Part shown: positions 12,852 to 24,734 of the stretch, one piece after another
How the letters are laid out: each line of letters starts with the position of its first letter
Numbering within the stretch: position 1 is the first letter of the stretch
Assembly (NCBI GenBank): GCA_003024785.1
Contig: PUQB01000258.1
Location: 1-64,000, forward strand
DNA: 64,000 bases
From: Selaginella tamariscina
Lineage: Eukaryota > Streptophyta > Lycopodiopsida > Selaginellales > Selaginellaceae
Direction: 5' to 3'
The notes under the pieces: model-generated
Databases searched by the model: none
What the model was told of the DNA's origin: nothing
Seen by the model: only the letters and a program-made list of their open reading frames with translations
Position numbers and translations under genes: made by a program

Positions 12852-13310
12852 TTAAAGATTCTTGCAACAATCAAAGCATGCTTTAGGTTTTTGGTTCCTT
12901 TGTCCAACAAAGTGTGAGGTTTGCACTTCCACATCATTACTAGCTTCTATGTCGTCTGTGCTCAGTGATGTCATTTTAATCTCCTCTTGCCAGCTTGTTT
13001 TAGGCCAAAAAGGGTGTTGCAATTCTATACTTGTGACAATAGGCCCTTCTAACTCTCGAACCATAGTCTCCCAATAATCGACCACATGCTTATATAGTTC
13101 TGAGTAACCAGTTGCCTTATCAGAATTTTTTGTCATCGATTTTTGAACCCATGCCACGATGCCATCAATAATAAGCTCTTGTTCCTTGAGCTGGGCACTC
13201 AATGGAATAGGGTATGGTTGTCCTTCTAAGAGAAGTGGCTTTCCATCCTCTCCACTTTTGAAGAGCATTAACCCCTCTTTCGGTAACCACTCCTGCTTTG
13301 ATGGCTCTAA
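12852..13310 (-). pseudogene. DUF7869-type gene, C-terminal piece
   Basis: The minus strand encodes a tail starting near KQEWLPKEGLMLFKSGEDGK and continuing through ELIIDGIVAWVQKSM and YKHVVDYWETMVRELEGP to a stop at 12,852. This fits the region after the ...IPIMQYK stretch of DUF7869-like proteins, whose preceding piece lies inverted at 18,062-18,616. DUF7869 proteins are large, transposase-derived-looking proteins known from plants and other eukaryotes (recalled knowledge). The reading frame continues upstream into unrelated LTR-element sequence, so the apparent 257-codon frame is a junction artefact. Confidence 0.6.
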
Positions 13311-16300
13311 CTGCACAGTCTTACATGTTGATCCCTTTGTGCCGCTTCTTCCCCATACTGACCCCGCATGTCCCCTATCTAGGTTTCCGTGTTCTGCTTC
13401 CACCCGGGCGTGTCTACACCGGAGCTTCTCCCCCCCCCCTACTTCCCGGGCCAATCTTGATCGGCCTAGGTAGTGGATATCTCTCCTTGGGACCAGGACC
13501 GTAAAAGAGCTGCCGATCCCTGTCGATACCGACTCTGGAGTGGCTCCGCTTGATTGGGGCGGCCGTCTGGCTTGGGTATGTCCACATAGGCCCTCCAGAC
13601 TTGTCTTGGTGGTTGGTGAACTCATGTTCCGGTGCCGGATAGTCTCGAACTTTGGTTGCTTCTGCGATCCCTAGCTCCTTTACATAGGCGTGCCTCTGAT
13701 ACGAGGCCTCTGTCTGGCGCGACCCAATCCCGAGAGCCGGCCTATAGAGGTCACTTTACGCCCTCGCTCCATCCCCAGCGCCCGCCGGGCTCCTGATACT
13801 CCAACGCCTCGAATCTCCGTTGTATCAGCTATATGGGTGGACTTGGTTGCTCATTTGGCAGGATGTTGGAACCACATAGTAAGAGAGCAAGAAAACAAAA
13901 GACCTTTCTTTTTACAGACGTGGCTTCGCAAGGATGTCTTTGGGTGTGCAGGTGATGATGGCATAAGCATTACATGGTTTTGGTCTCCACTAGCTGTTCT
14001 ATTCTCTGATCTTGTTTCATGTACTTCTAGTTCTTTAATATAATTATCGAATTCGAATCTCCGTGCGGAGGCTAGGTTTCGCCTGTGGGTATGGACCTTA
14101 TCGCCCGTTGGTGCGGAACCGTATCTGTTGGTGCTCCCATATCTAGGACCACAACGTTGATCCAAAATTTGACCGTTTGGATCTCGACCTCCACTGCCCT
14201 CAGAATGCCCTTGGGCACCACCTCGGCCTGATTGGCCATGCGTACTTGAAATGGGGTGGGTTCCGGAGTTGGCATACGTAATTTCCTGTCGAGCTCTGCT
14301 GACATGACATTAACTGCTGACCCCCATCTATAATCACTTCGCTGATTGTGTGTCCCGCCATGCGAACCGGGCTAGTCGGTACGTCGTTCACATAGTCCAC
14401 TGTGGTTGCAGTGCCTCTTGGTGGGGGTCTTGCTGCTGGTCGTACCCGATTCTCCCATCGTGCGGTGGGAACTAGCGGCATTTCCTTTCTAACCCCTTAT
14501 GGGCCTCCCCCCTTACGAATGCGCGATTTTGCCTTCTCCTTATTTTCTTAGCGATTCCTGGCCTCGGCTGGGCCCCATAGGTTCCGAGGCTGTCCGTTCT
14601 TTGTTTGCTTCCTTACCCACTGCTTTAAAACTAGGGTGTTTATTGCATGTCTTCTCTTTTCACGCCTTCGTGTTCCCCTGGTTCTTCGCCTTTGGGTTTC
14701 CCTTGTTTTGTCCGCCAAGGGAGCCTGCGGTACTATGTCTGTCCTGACATCTGTTCTGGTAGTACCACCGTTACTTGGTTTACTTGCGGTGTGGAGTTTG
14801 GAATTGGGTTGGCGGGGATTTGCCCGTTACTCGTCTTGGCGACGCCGGCTGCTTGCGCTTTTAGCATTGGTTTGATTAATGATACCCATGAACATCGGTA
14901 GAGCGAGTGTGGGCCTCCACACAGTGCGCACAACACCTCCTTGAGTTCCGGTCGTCTCTCTCTGTCGCCATACCTAGGTGGCTGTTCTCGGGAGTGGGAC
15001 CTACGATTTCGGTCCCATGAACGGGACCTCCTACGGGGTTGGTTGTCTCCCTCCGTCCTACGGCTGTAACTCCTTCGACCATCTATACCCTCTTTGGTTC
15101 CTCGTCCTACTGCCAGTGTGGCTACTGTGGTGGCCTTTTGCTCAGGAGTTCGGGAAGCTAGTAGCAATCGTCCGTGTTGTGAGATCTGCGAATGTTACAC
15201 ACCCGACAATACTTATCCCCCGGTGTATCCCATTTGAGCCAGTGTCGTGAATAAGTCTTCCTTCCGCGTGGCCCCTCGTAGGGCTTCCCCCGCTACAGCT
15301 GCCTGTGTCCCTTGGTACCCAACGGCTCTCTTTTTTGGTGGCCTTGGAGCATCCGAGAGGTTTTCCTCATCTGATGCGGTATCATTTGCCTCCTCTGCGT
15401 CCGATTTATCATGTGCCTTCCTTTCTTGGCGTCTTTCAGCCTCCGCTTTTCGGCCTTCTTGACGTACCGGAATAACTTGTCGAACATCCGGTCATCGTCC
15501 AAGCCGATCCACTTGCGGATCTCCGGCCACAATCCTTTTCGGTACACATTTTCTTGGTCAAGTTAACTGGGGCGTCTCTTAGCTGGGCGATATACCCCAG
15601 CATGCGGACCGTGTACTCGTCGGCTCTCCTACTTTCTGTTTCAAACTCGTTAGCTTGTGCATCACCTCCTCTTCACTCTTTTCTTCCCGAAAGGTATCCA
15701 AAAACGCCCTTCGTGCGGTCTCCCAGCGGGCTCCTTCGTTTGCCTCGTGGAATGCATCCACCAGGCATGTGCCTTCTTGTTCAGAGTGCATGCAAAGGCA
15801 CTCAACTTCTTATGATTGTCGCTCACATTCCGGAGTTTGCACACCTGTTCGAACTTGTGTACGTGTTGGTCTGCGTCTTCCCCCTTCGCTCCACAGAACA
15901 CGGGTAAGGGCACTGTTACAGTGCTCTCCTGCATCCGATTAAGCGCTTGGGCTAATAAGGTGACCAGGTCGGCTCCCATGGCGTCCCGTTGTGCCTGAGA
16001 GTTGTTTCGATCCGGACCCTCCGCTTCGGATGTGGTGTAGTCCACGTCCTGGTATTCTGCAGGCACCCTTCTCCTTCCTCGCGGCCCTGCCCTCCCATTG
16101 AGGGTTGGTGACGAGGACGGGCTCCTCCCGGCTATCCCTAGGGGGCCCCCGCCGCGGGACCAACCTGACGGCTGGTGGCGCAGCTTACCTTGGCTGGACG
16201 GTTTTCCCTCCTCCACAAGTAGTTTTGTATAACCATGATGATTGATGGGGCAATTCCTTCTCGCCGAGACGGTATCCCCCGTCTGGTGATGGTTGCGACT

Positions 16301-17371
16301 CTGCCATGTGCCCTGGCGGATTTCCCTCGTGGGGCTGGTGCGATACTAGTCGCTCAGGTGAATCACTCATGCCCTTGGACGAATTCCTCTCGTCCCTTCT
16401 CCAAGGTAGCCACTGTGTGGCCCCTCTTTCTGGTGCCTCCTCCCAGTCCGTCAGCTCATCAACGTCAGTTGCCTCGCGCAGGCGGTCGCCCCAGGTGTAC
16501 CCCGGCCTTCCGAAGCCTTGAGTTCCCATCCTGGTAACCACCCTGACCTGCTGTTGTCCGATCGGCTGAACTCCTGGTGCAAGGTTGCCTTGTTAGCAAT
16601 CGATGCCCCTCCCTACGGGGGCTTCCTGGATGAGGCTCTTCCTCCCCTCTTTCGGGCAGACACGGGCCCCCTGCGTCATCCTGATGGGTGATGATGGCCC
16701 TAGGTTTCCTATCTTACCTCCATCGTGGTGCTAGTCACGTTGGGCTTCTGGCTCAGTCCCCTGTCACTATCCGTGTTGCTTTCGCCCCCTCGAGATTCTT
16801 GCCTCCGTCGCAGGGCTGCCCTCTCCTAGGGTTGTCCTCGGCGAAGTTGTCCTTCGGGAGTACTCGTCAAACACTGGTTCTGCTTGTTGGTATGGGAGCT
16901 CTTCGTGGCCGTCACTTTCACTACGTCGAGAGGCAGAGGGCTTTCATTGTCTTGCCATCCATCCCACTCTGCTTCGTAGGTTACTATTGAGCAAAGTCGC
17001 CCGTCCGGGTGCTGATCATGCCCGCATGCTGCCATGCCTGGATTGTCGTCTGGACATGTTGCGGTTCTTCATATCCTTCTTTGTCGTCAGCGGCGTGCGA
17101 CCGCCTCTGCCGCTGGTGTGCCAAGTTTACTGCTGCTCGGAGATTCGGCCATGTGGCATTACCGTGTTCCCTCGGTTAGGTGAGGCAGGGGCCGATTGCG
17201 GCAATCGAGGTGCCTCGCCACCGTCCATCAATCTCCCTCGGCCGGCCCGTCGCATTCTCCTGGTCAGCTATTGCTCGTCAATTTCTATTTGCTCGAATGA
17301 GTTAATCCGGCTCTTCGTCGGGCCGCCACTCTACTTGCTATAGTGAACTCCATCTATGTGTACTATCTATC

Positions 17372-17388
17372 CCTCCGTGGTCGCCACA
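17372..17388 (-). promoter_or_regulatory. E1 primer-binding site, tRNA-Arg-like
   Basis: The minus strand reads TGGCGACCACGGAGGGA just inside the LTR. Its first ten bases are complementary to the 3' end GTGGTCGCCA of plant tRNA-Arg of the UCG/CCG kind (recalled). The same 17 bases occur in E2 (58,165-58,181) and in the Tat element (33,928-33,944). Confidence 0.7.
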
Positions 17389-17390
17389 AA

Positions 17391-18056
17391 TGGTTGTCGG
17401 GGACTCCGCAGGCCAGATGTGGTGCTGCTCAGGAAGCTGCAGTGGTCGCCAGGACGCTGTTGAGGCGTCCAACTCCGGGGGTTCTGCCGGTACGCCCTTG
17501 CCTCAGGAGTAATGGGAAGTATATGGGTTGGCCTCTACCCGGACGCCGCAAGGGTCCGTGTACAGGTGAGAGGGGAGCTCTACTGAGATGACTGGGCAGA
17601 GAGGATTGCGGAACCCAGGAGTCGGCAAGCAAGGAACGCCCACTGGTGGGGAGAATAGAAGGAAATGGATATATATTGCTGTCTGAGTACAACTATCTCT
17701 GACAATGGAGTAATCTATAAGACGCAGACTGGACTCCCCAAAGACCCCGACCCAGCCTTCCGACTTATATGTGGGTACCTACCACTAGTCCCTAGCTACA
17801 GGTGGCGCTCTCTCACTGGTTTGCCACCTGGTGACAGAGTCCTGCCTATCACATTTATGCACCTCCCCAGGCGTGCTGTCCTTCGTACCCTGGTAGTTGG
17901 TTCGGACGATCAGATCTTGCCCGCTTACACCGCCTGACACCGGTTGCCATCAGTCCGTACCTGAAGTACCTCCCTTATCCGGCATTTTGTCCAGCCGCTT
18001 GCCCGCCGCTGATGGCGACTTGCCGGATGGCCGCGATGACGGGCCACCGTCAACCA
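17391..18056 (-). repeat. E1 LTR, 5' copy (666 bp)
   Basis: Ends are TGGTTGACGG and CCA on the element strand. It matches 21,105-21,783 and 57,478-58,160 along its full length. The flank at 18,057-18,061 (AGGCA) is the complement of TGCCT next to the other LTR. By eye, divergence from the 3' LTR is roughly 5-10% including indels. Confidence 0.88.
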
Positions 18057-18061
18057 AGGCA
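18057..18061. repeat. E1 target-site duplication, inverted copy
   Basis: AGGCA here is the reverse complement of TGCCT at 21,784-21,788, as expected if this end of the locus was turned around after insertion. Confidence 0.7.
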
Positions 18062-18616
18062 TTGTTAGTAGCTTGCACAAAAAACAAATGGCCCTGTTGA
18101 GAGTTCTGGTTCAATGGAGGGATCTAGCTCAAATAGTGTACATGTGTCTTCAACATCAAATAAGCTTCCTCGTCATTTGCTTTTATAGATGGATAATTTT
18201 GCAGGCGAGAACAAAAATAGGTAAATCATTTTAGTTAAGGGTTTCTCAAGCTCATATTTACTTTTATTTTCTAGATATGTGCTAGCATACTTGTCAATGC
18301 TTGTTGCCAAAGGTGTGTTTCAGACAATCACGCTCAGTTTCCTTATGGTTGGTACACTCATGAAAATATTGATGCGTACTTCAACAAGGTCTTCAACTCT
18401 ACAAAAAAGACAAGTGCACTTACCTTACCACATATGATGGATCTTTTTGAAAATTGCATCTCCAAAAAAAGTTGTGCTTTGCTTGTGACTAAGGTGCCAG
18501 ACTTCAAAAAGTTTCTCAAGGAGTATATAAAAGCGGGAGTGATTCTTTAGTTGGTCACCTTGTGCCGCTACAATTCTTTTTCTCCATAAGAGATGGTATA
18601 CCTATTATGCAGTACA
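18062..18616 (+). pseudogene. DUF7869-type gene, central/C-terminal piece, inverted
   Basis: The plus strand encodes LPRHLLL*MDNFAGENKNR, then an intron (about 18,221-18,274, GTAAATC...TTTTCTAG), then YVLAYLSMLVAKGVFQTIT, LSFLMVG, HENIDAYFNKVF, DLFENCISKKSCALL and PLQFFFSIRDGIPIMQYK. MDN..GENKNR and GHTHEDID are hallmarks of DUF7869-like proteins. A stop sits where CAG is expected before MDNF, and one base is missing in the GHTHEN motif, so it is not functional. The N-terminal pieces lie on the minus strand at 21,789-23,521 and the C-terminal piece on the minus strand at 12,852-13,310, so this segment has been inverted relative to both. Confidence 0.7.
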
Positions 18617-21600
18617 AGAGCGCTGGTCACCCAGATGGAACACAGATTGAGGAATCCCAAGGCAGAACCAGCGAACCATGGGGCAAAGAGATAGGGAGGA
18701 CGGAGGAGCCGAAAGCAGGATCTCCAAACGCACGTGTGGCTAGCTCATAGGACCACATGGTCCACAAGGCTGGACCACAGGCGTGAGGCACACACTACAA
18801 AGGCAATGATTGTCAGGCGGCGCCATCATTGCGTATCTAGGCGCAGGGATAGACGTGCCAGACACCTCGGAGGACGCCACAAGGACGGTCACGGCACCTA
18901 CACTGAGAAAGGAGGTGCACAATGCCACACCTCCATTACCATGACCATGGGGTGGACAGAGAGAAGTCGACCAGTGGTGATCAGAGAAATTCGAGTGCTC
19001 ATCAAGGGCCAAGAACGAGCAGCGGAGCTAGTATCGCCCAGGTACTCCAAGTTCAAGGAATTAATCGGGCAACCCGACGTCCGGCGAGTCAGGAAATAAT
19101 TACAATTGGATGAATTCTTCAACCTTCTGTGGGGAGAAGTAGAGGACCCAAGATTTGATGAGAAGGCCAGACAATTTCTCCAATCAGCGGAATTAGTGGC
19201 TAGTCAAACCAAGCGTAGGGGGATACAATTCTGCACGGATGGGAGTGCCGTCTTCCGCATTATGTTCGACGAATTGGCGATAGTCTTCTGGCTACCAGGG
19301 GACGGCCTAGCCCTAGGGGAATGCTCGGATGCGGAGGTTCAACGGCCTGCCACCACAGGAAGTCATGGACTATGAGGCATACAAGCAAAGGAAGAAGCAG
19401 CCGAGTTCGTAACGCTAGTGGCCTTCATGCTCACAGGAAGAACAGGGAGTCGGATTACCAAACGATTAGCGAACGGTCTTTGCAAGGCGTGGGAAGGAGT
19501 CGCGATAAATTGGGCTGACTACCTTAAGCAGTACCTAATTTCGGCTCTAACTAGTGGGATTCACGAAGTTCGAGCCGGCACTGAGCAAAGGCTACCCACG
19601 GCTGGACATATTGCTATTTTGACCAAGGGCTCGTTCGGTCGAATGGTAGTAAGAGACCACCACCACTCCAAATGGGGGAACAGCCAAAACCCCCGGCATT
19701 TACAAAAGAACAAGGCTCAACAGAAGAATAGGCGTGAACATAGGAGCAGGCGGAGGGTAGCCTCCTTCCGGACCAGGAATCACCAGGGTATGTACTGTGG
19801 GAACCCATCCACGCGATTCCCTTGGCTATAGGACCCCCACTACCAGAATCCTCGTCAGACGCAATCGAGCAATCTACCGGACCCAGCCAGGGAGGGAAGA
19901 AGGACAAGCTCGAGGACGAATACGAGATTAACTATCAACACTTCCAAGCCAACGGACGATGGACCTCCACAGTCTATACCAGGCTCGCGGGGGTCTTCGA
20001 CCAGCTAGACGAAGCCATGGCGATATATGACGGCCTCGACCTCCTAGCGGTGGCGAGGGAACACGACGACATAGTGACAGAACTCACGGAGCGGCAGCAG
20101 GAAGCCCAGGAAGTCACCCAAGGGGCTAAGGAGCTAATGAGTGAAGGAGGCCAACTGTGTATAATGACAATGAAGAGAACGAAGACACCTGGGAAAGCTG
20201 GAGCAAAAGGAGAGCGGACTTCCAGTGGTTGTACAGTGAGTGTGAAACTCTCCTAGGGCTACTCAATGATGACCAGCACGCCCGCAGCCTGGTCATAGCC
20301 GGAAGGGTCTTCAAGTAAAGCACTAATTTTTTTATATTAATTTAAGTTTTATATTAAAACTACGTAATTTTTTAATTCATATAGTAAATTCAAGAGTTAC
20401 ACATGGTGCCATGAGCGTGGCTTACAAATGTCAACTCTAGAACCCCTTTATAAACTTCCCATTCATTTTTATCATGTAACCACCACAAATGTGCTTATGT
20501 AATATGTATATAACCCATAAGGATATTCATATTTGATTCATAAGGTTTGCTAGTGAACCTTAAGAGCCAATAGTTGTATTTTTATAAAAATTAAATGACA
20601 CCTAGCCGAACCATCACTAGATATTCAAATGCACTAAGCGGGCCTATTTCTTCTACACCTAAGTCATAAGGGAATTACTGACAAAGACGCAACCCTCCAA
20701 AACTAGTACCACACCTATCCGTCCAACCGGGATCCCTACTCAGGAAGCCAAAAGCGAGCGCCCCCAAGCCAGCCAGCTCGGGACAGGACTCGGCCCGGAC
20801 CATCAGGGAGCTAGAGGTACACAGCCAGCTACAGGCCCAACTCCTCACGGCAAAGGAACAAGAATTAGAATGCTCCCGGAAAAGGATGCAGGACCTGGAG
20901 GATCAGCTCCAGCAGGCCCGGGAGCAACAGACAGGGTCCGAGGCAAAGCTCCGAAGGGTGATCGTGCTTCGAGAGGCGACCATCACCACATTAAAACCAC
21001 GCTAGCGGCAACAAAAAGCGAGATCGCCATGTACTAGGAGCTCCAAGGAGCAGATAACTAGGGCACATGGCCCGAGGACGTGCCAACAAATAAGCCTGGG
21101 CATCTGGTTGACGGTGGCCCGTCATCGCGGCCATCCGACAAGTCGCCACCGGTGCGGGCAAGTGGCTGGACGAAATGCCGGATAAGGGAGGTACTTCAGG
21201 TACGGACTGATGGCGACCGGTGTCAGGTGGCGGCGTAAGCAAGCGAAGATCCGATTGTCCGGACCAACTACCCAGGGTACGAAGGACAGCACGCGTGGGG
21301 AGGCGCATAAATGTGACAGGCAGGACTCTGTCACCAGGCGGCAGACCAGTGAGAGAGCGCCACCTGTAGCTAGGGACTAGTGGTAGGTACCCACTATATA
21401 AGCCGGAAGGCTGGTAGTGGGTCGGGGTTTTTTTGGGGAGTCCAGTCTGCGTTATAGATTACTCCACTGTCGGAGATAGTTGTACTCAGATAGGCAATAT
21501 ATATCCATTTCCTTCTATTCTCCCCACCAGCGGGTGTTCCCCGCTTGCCGGCTCCTGGTTCCTGCAATCCTCTCTGCCCAGTCATCTCAGTAGAACTCCC

Positions 21601-21783
21601 CTCTCACCTGTACACGGACCCTCGCGGCGTCCGAGTAGAGGCCAACCCAATACTTCCCATTACTTCTGAGGCAAGGCCGACGTACCGGCAAACCCCCGGA
21701 GTTGGACGCCTCAACAGCGTCCTGGCGACCACTGCAGCTTCTTGAGCAACACCACATCTGGCCTGCGGAGTCCCTGACGACCA
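18617..21783 (+). mobile_element. LTR element E1, 3' part (unknown coding region, coiled coil, LTR), broken fossil
   Basis: This holds the downstream coding region of E1 and its 3' LTR (21,105-21,783). Recognisable stretches are SPRYSKFKELIGQPDVRRVR, DEFFNLLWGEVEDPRFDEKA, RQFLQSAELVASQT and a following acidic part. Near 20,749-21,004 an open stretch rich in Glu, Gln and Leu (IRELEVHSQLQAQLLTAKEQ) looks like a strong coiled coil. The function is unknown to me. It lacks reverse transcriptase, RNase H and integrase motifs. About 20,320-20,700 is AT-rich and unlike the GC-richer element around it. Broken, with several breaks. The matching region of E2 is 62,200-64,000. Confidence 0.68.
21105..21783 (+). 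repeat. E1 LTR, 3' copy (679 bp)
   Basis: TGGTTGACGG to ACCA, with a TATATAA box at 21,395-21,401. It is flanked on the right by TGCCT (21,784-21,788), the target-site duplication. It matches the LTRs at 17,391-18,056 and 57,478-58,160. Confidence 0.88.
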
Positions 21784-21788
21784 TGCCT
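21784..21788. repeat. E1 target-site duplication
   Basis: TGCCT directly after the LTR end. The partner copy is at 18,057-18,061 in complement. Confidence 0.7.
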
Positions 21789-23521
21789 CTCATATTCCCA
21801 AGTAGCCTCAAGTGCAGACGTGTTCATGAGAGCATTATGTAAAGGTTGAAGGTGTTGTTTCTTCACTTTAAGATCACTAATAGGACTTGTTTGTGAGTGG
21901 GCTTCAAGGTTTCTGAAACACATGGCCAACGACCCAATAGTGAAATTGGAGTCGCTAGACCAATGTGGAAGTGAAAAGTGTCCATATGACTCACAACCGT
22001 GTCCATGTGTTAGCACACCTGTTAATGAAATCGAAAGTTTCATAACATTTCCAAGGCGCTTTGGTGTTGCAACGAGCTTTGGAATGCTGGTCTTTGAATG
22101 ATCCATCTTGTCATGGATCAAGCACAAGTACTCTGATGGGTGTGACATAGAAAGCATGCGGTGTGCTTAGTACTGAGACCAACAAGTTTATTGTGCAATC
22201 ATGTGGGCCTCCATCTTCTTTTGAATGACAGTGATCTCCACCAAGGTTTTTGCACAAGCCTCTACAGCCTTCAATGATGTACAAGTGTCACACTTGGAAA
22301 AGCTAGAGTGTTTTGTAATTTCCACATCCTTAAAATGAGTATTTCATATGTTGTTGAAGGTACCAATGCAGATTGCTTGAAGCCCCATCAAACTGAGGCA
22401 CTTGTTCACATGTTTACACAACTTCAATTGAGTGTAGATTGAAGGCAAAACCTTGAGATTTTCCCTGATCCTGCATTTGTGGTTCTGCATTTGTGGTTCG
22501 GCATTTGTGAGGCATCCTGTCTACATTTGCTTCCACAAAAGCCTTGAGTATCTCTATGGCTGCCATAATGTGAGAGTGGGTTTTGACCAAGCGATCCCAC
22601 GTACTAAGGTTCACACTCCATCTATGTAGTGTACCAAGCTTTGAAGCAGATGGCCACCTTATTAAATACCATGGATGTACTCTGATAACCTGTGTCCGAG
22701 GCCATTCTATCAATACACCCAGTTAGTGCAGCATATACAAACTCATGCCTTTGCTTTTGGGTGAGCATACGAAAGACATGTTTACATTGGGTAATTTCAT
22801 TTCGGTCTGCCATTTGACAACATTTCTTCTTGCAGCAGTCAATCGTGACAATGCTTGTAACACTTTCGGAAGATGTAAGATCCATCTTGACCCTCTTGCC
22901 AAAACTTGCAGGGGAAGATCTGCAACCCATGAATCGTCTTTTTTTACAACAGGACCAATGCAAGGAACCTCTTCAAATATGGGTTGTTCTTCCGGGTTTT
23001 TATTATTGAAATCCAACCCAGAATATGTTGAACCATCTTGCCGTTTTAATTCAGATGTTCACCACCTCACGAGGGATCCAGGATGCAATGTGCCATTAGG
23101 TGAAACCTCTGTCACAACTACACCCACAAAGTCAGCCCCTAGTTTCTCTTCTGACACTGCTTCCATTGGATTTATAACTGTAATGATGCCTTCTCAACCT
23201 CAATCTCATGAAGAAAGAGAATAACCTCATCCATCACGGCAGGCAAGCCATCATCTGGTGAAATCGTGCTACTATTTATTTGTGACTTTGCATATTCTGT
23301 GTCAGCCTTAACTTCATTCAAATTCCACAATACAGGAGAACCCTGATCAAATTCCATTCTCGGAACCTCAACATGCTTATAAATGGTGTTCACCCATACG
23401 TACACACAAAATCCTTGGGCAATATTATGACATGATGCATTAACATCTCGAACTTCCACAGTTCCAATGCCAACTATTCGTTGTTTTGAAGAAGATATAC
23501 TTTATCTCCAGTATTAAACAT
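21789..23521 (-). pseudogene. DUF7869-type gene, N-terminal and middle pieces
   Basis: Minus-strand pieces in order: near 23,521 MFNTGDKVYLLQNNE; 23,172-23,459 (EVRDVNASCHNIAQGF, VYVWVNTIYKHVEVPRMEF), resembling small N-terminal domains of plant transposon proteins; 22,622-22,963 with a cysteine-rich CCKKKCCQ motif and HVFRMLTQKQRHEFVYAAL, as at the start of DUF7869 proteins; and 21,790-22,157 with YLCLIHDKMDHSKTSIPKL, KLSISLTGVLTHGHG, SYGHFSLPHW and NFTIGSLAMCFRNLE. Pieces fall in several frames, so introns and frameshifts are both present. The gene stops at the E1 insertion at 21,784; a continuation lies inverted at 18,062-18,616. Two in-frame TAG codons follow the insertion point. Confidence 0.68.
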
Positions 23522-23673
23522 ATTGTCCTGCACATAAATAATTATGTTATTTATGATATCTATTTATGCAATATTTTTAAGAAATCTGAATTGCGGTTGC
23601 TTAATAATATGCATGTGTAATAATACATAATTATGTATAGGGATATTATCTCATGCTTGATTAATACAACTGA

Positions 23674-24134
23674 TGGGCGGGATTAATCCCGCCCACAACT
23701 CTCACAACGGAAATAGGTGGCGAGATTAATCCCACCCACAACTCTCTCCGAAGCTATGATTTCAAAGAGATCTCAAGGGGGTGGTGGGATTAATCCCACC
23801 AATGCTTTTTTGCATTCAAAACTGATCGGCGGGATAAATTTTGCCCACAAATCTTTAAAACAGGGAAGTGGTGGCGAGATTAATCCCGCCACCCCTTCTC
23901 TGCTTCCTAAAATGGTTGGCAGAATTAATCCCGCCAACAACTCTTTATAATAAATTCAGGTAACTCTTCATCAGTTAAGAGAGTTATTGACGGGATTAAT
24001 CCCACCGCTCTTTTTTAGAGGTGGAGAAGCATTGCCCGGACTAATTTTGCCATGGCTATTAAAGAGATAATGATGGGATTAATCCCGCCACCTCTTCTAA
24101 GAGGCGAAAAAGAAATGGCCAGATTAATCTCTCC
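23674..24134. repeat. Array of about ten palindromes, period about 44 bp
   Basis: The unit is GGCGGGATTAATCCCGCC. The first (23,674-23,695) is a perfect 22-bp palindrome with half site TGGGCGGGATT, and 23,783-23,800 is a perfect 18-bp one. Others start near 23,718, 23,828, 23,872, 23,917, 23,988, 24,034, 24,074 and 24,117, with point changes. Spacing is mostly 40-46 bp, twice 65-71. Several units are followed by ACAACTCT. The array lies just upstream of the minus-strand DUF7869-type gene. Confidence 0.85.
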
Positions 24135-24734
24135 AGCTAACTGAGAATATTAAGTAAGAAGGATGTTTAAACGGGATAAATCCCTAACGGAGTATAATAT
24201 AATCCTAATGCATTCCTAAACCCCTAAATTCTAATTTTAAGAGAGAATGTAAAAGAGTGAATCTTTATAGTATTTTTAAATTTGTTTAAAATATTTACTT
24301 GTAAACAGAACTGAAGGCACCATGCTTTCCTATAAATAATAGCACTCAATTTAATGTTGCTCTTGAGCTAATCATTATCAAGAAAAAAGAAGATCTGAAG
24401 AGTGAAAAATACAAAAATGAAGAAATCCTTGCCGGAGAAAGAACCAGATTTGAATTTGATTAGGAAATTGAATGCATTTTCAAATTTACATGTCAGATCG
24501 ACAATACTTATGTCAGAAATTCAAAAATTTAAAAATAAAATAAAATAAAATTTAAAAGGAGTTGACACAAATAACTAACACTATGACAATTCCAATGAAT
24601 TTATAAAATTGCATTTAATGTGATTCAAGTGATTCAAGGTGTTTAATATTATGAAATTTTAGTAATTATTCTACATTCTTAATATTCCAATATATATTAT
24701 TAAGTTTATATTATATATATATATATACTTATAC

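Larger units (their letters stand above)
13310..18056 (-). mobile_element. LTR element E1, 5' part (LTR, leader, gag, protease-like region), broken fossil
   Basis: The minus strand carries, in order, an LTR (17,391-18,056), a primer-binding site (17,372-17,388), a gag region (about 16,540-14,730) with a Retrotrans_gag-like domain (KLSAFACTLNKKAHAWWM) and a cysteine-rich CALCGGPH motif, and a protease-like region (about 14,480-14,070, ending in IDGG-type sequence). It is broken, with many breaks. The 3' part of the same element lies at about 18,617-21,783 in the opposite orientation. E2 at 57,478 onward carries the same order in one direction, which is why the two are treated as one element. 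No reverse transcriptase or integrase was recognised. Confidence 0.75.

Noticed and set aside
12852-13625. A single 257-codon minus frame that looks like one gene
   Set aside because: The first half is LTR-element sequence shared with E2 and the second half is the DUF7869 tail. The frame crosses a rearrangement junction by chance.
13159-18100. Many plus-strand open frames of 60-140 codons over E1
   Set aside because: GC-rich retroelement DNA gives long frames on the opposite strand; none has a domain, and the gag and protease-like motifs are on the minus strand.
18001-21400. Two separate retroelements on opposite strands at 13.3-18.1 kb and 18.6-21.8 kb
   Set aside because: Complementary target duplications, one LTR at each outer end, and colinearity of both parts in E2 fit one rearranged element better.
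23674-24134. CRISPR array
   Set aside because: Regular spacing of palindromic repeats is superficially similar, but the repeat is short, imperfect and the spacers resemble each other. The genome is a plant nuclear one, and no cas genes are present.
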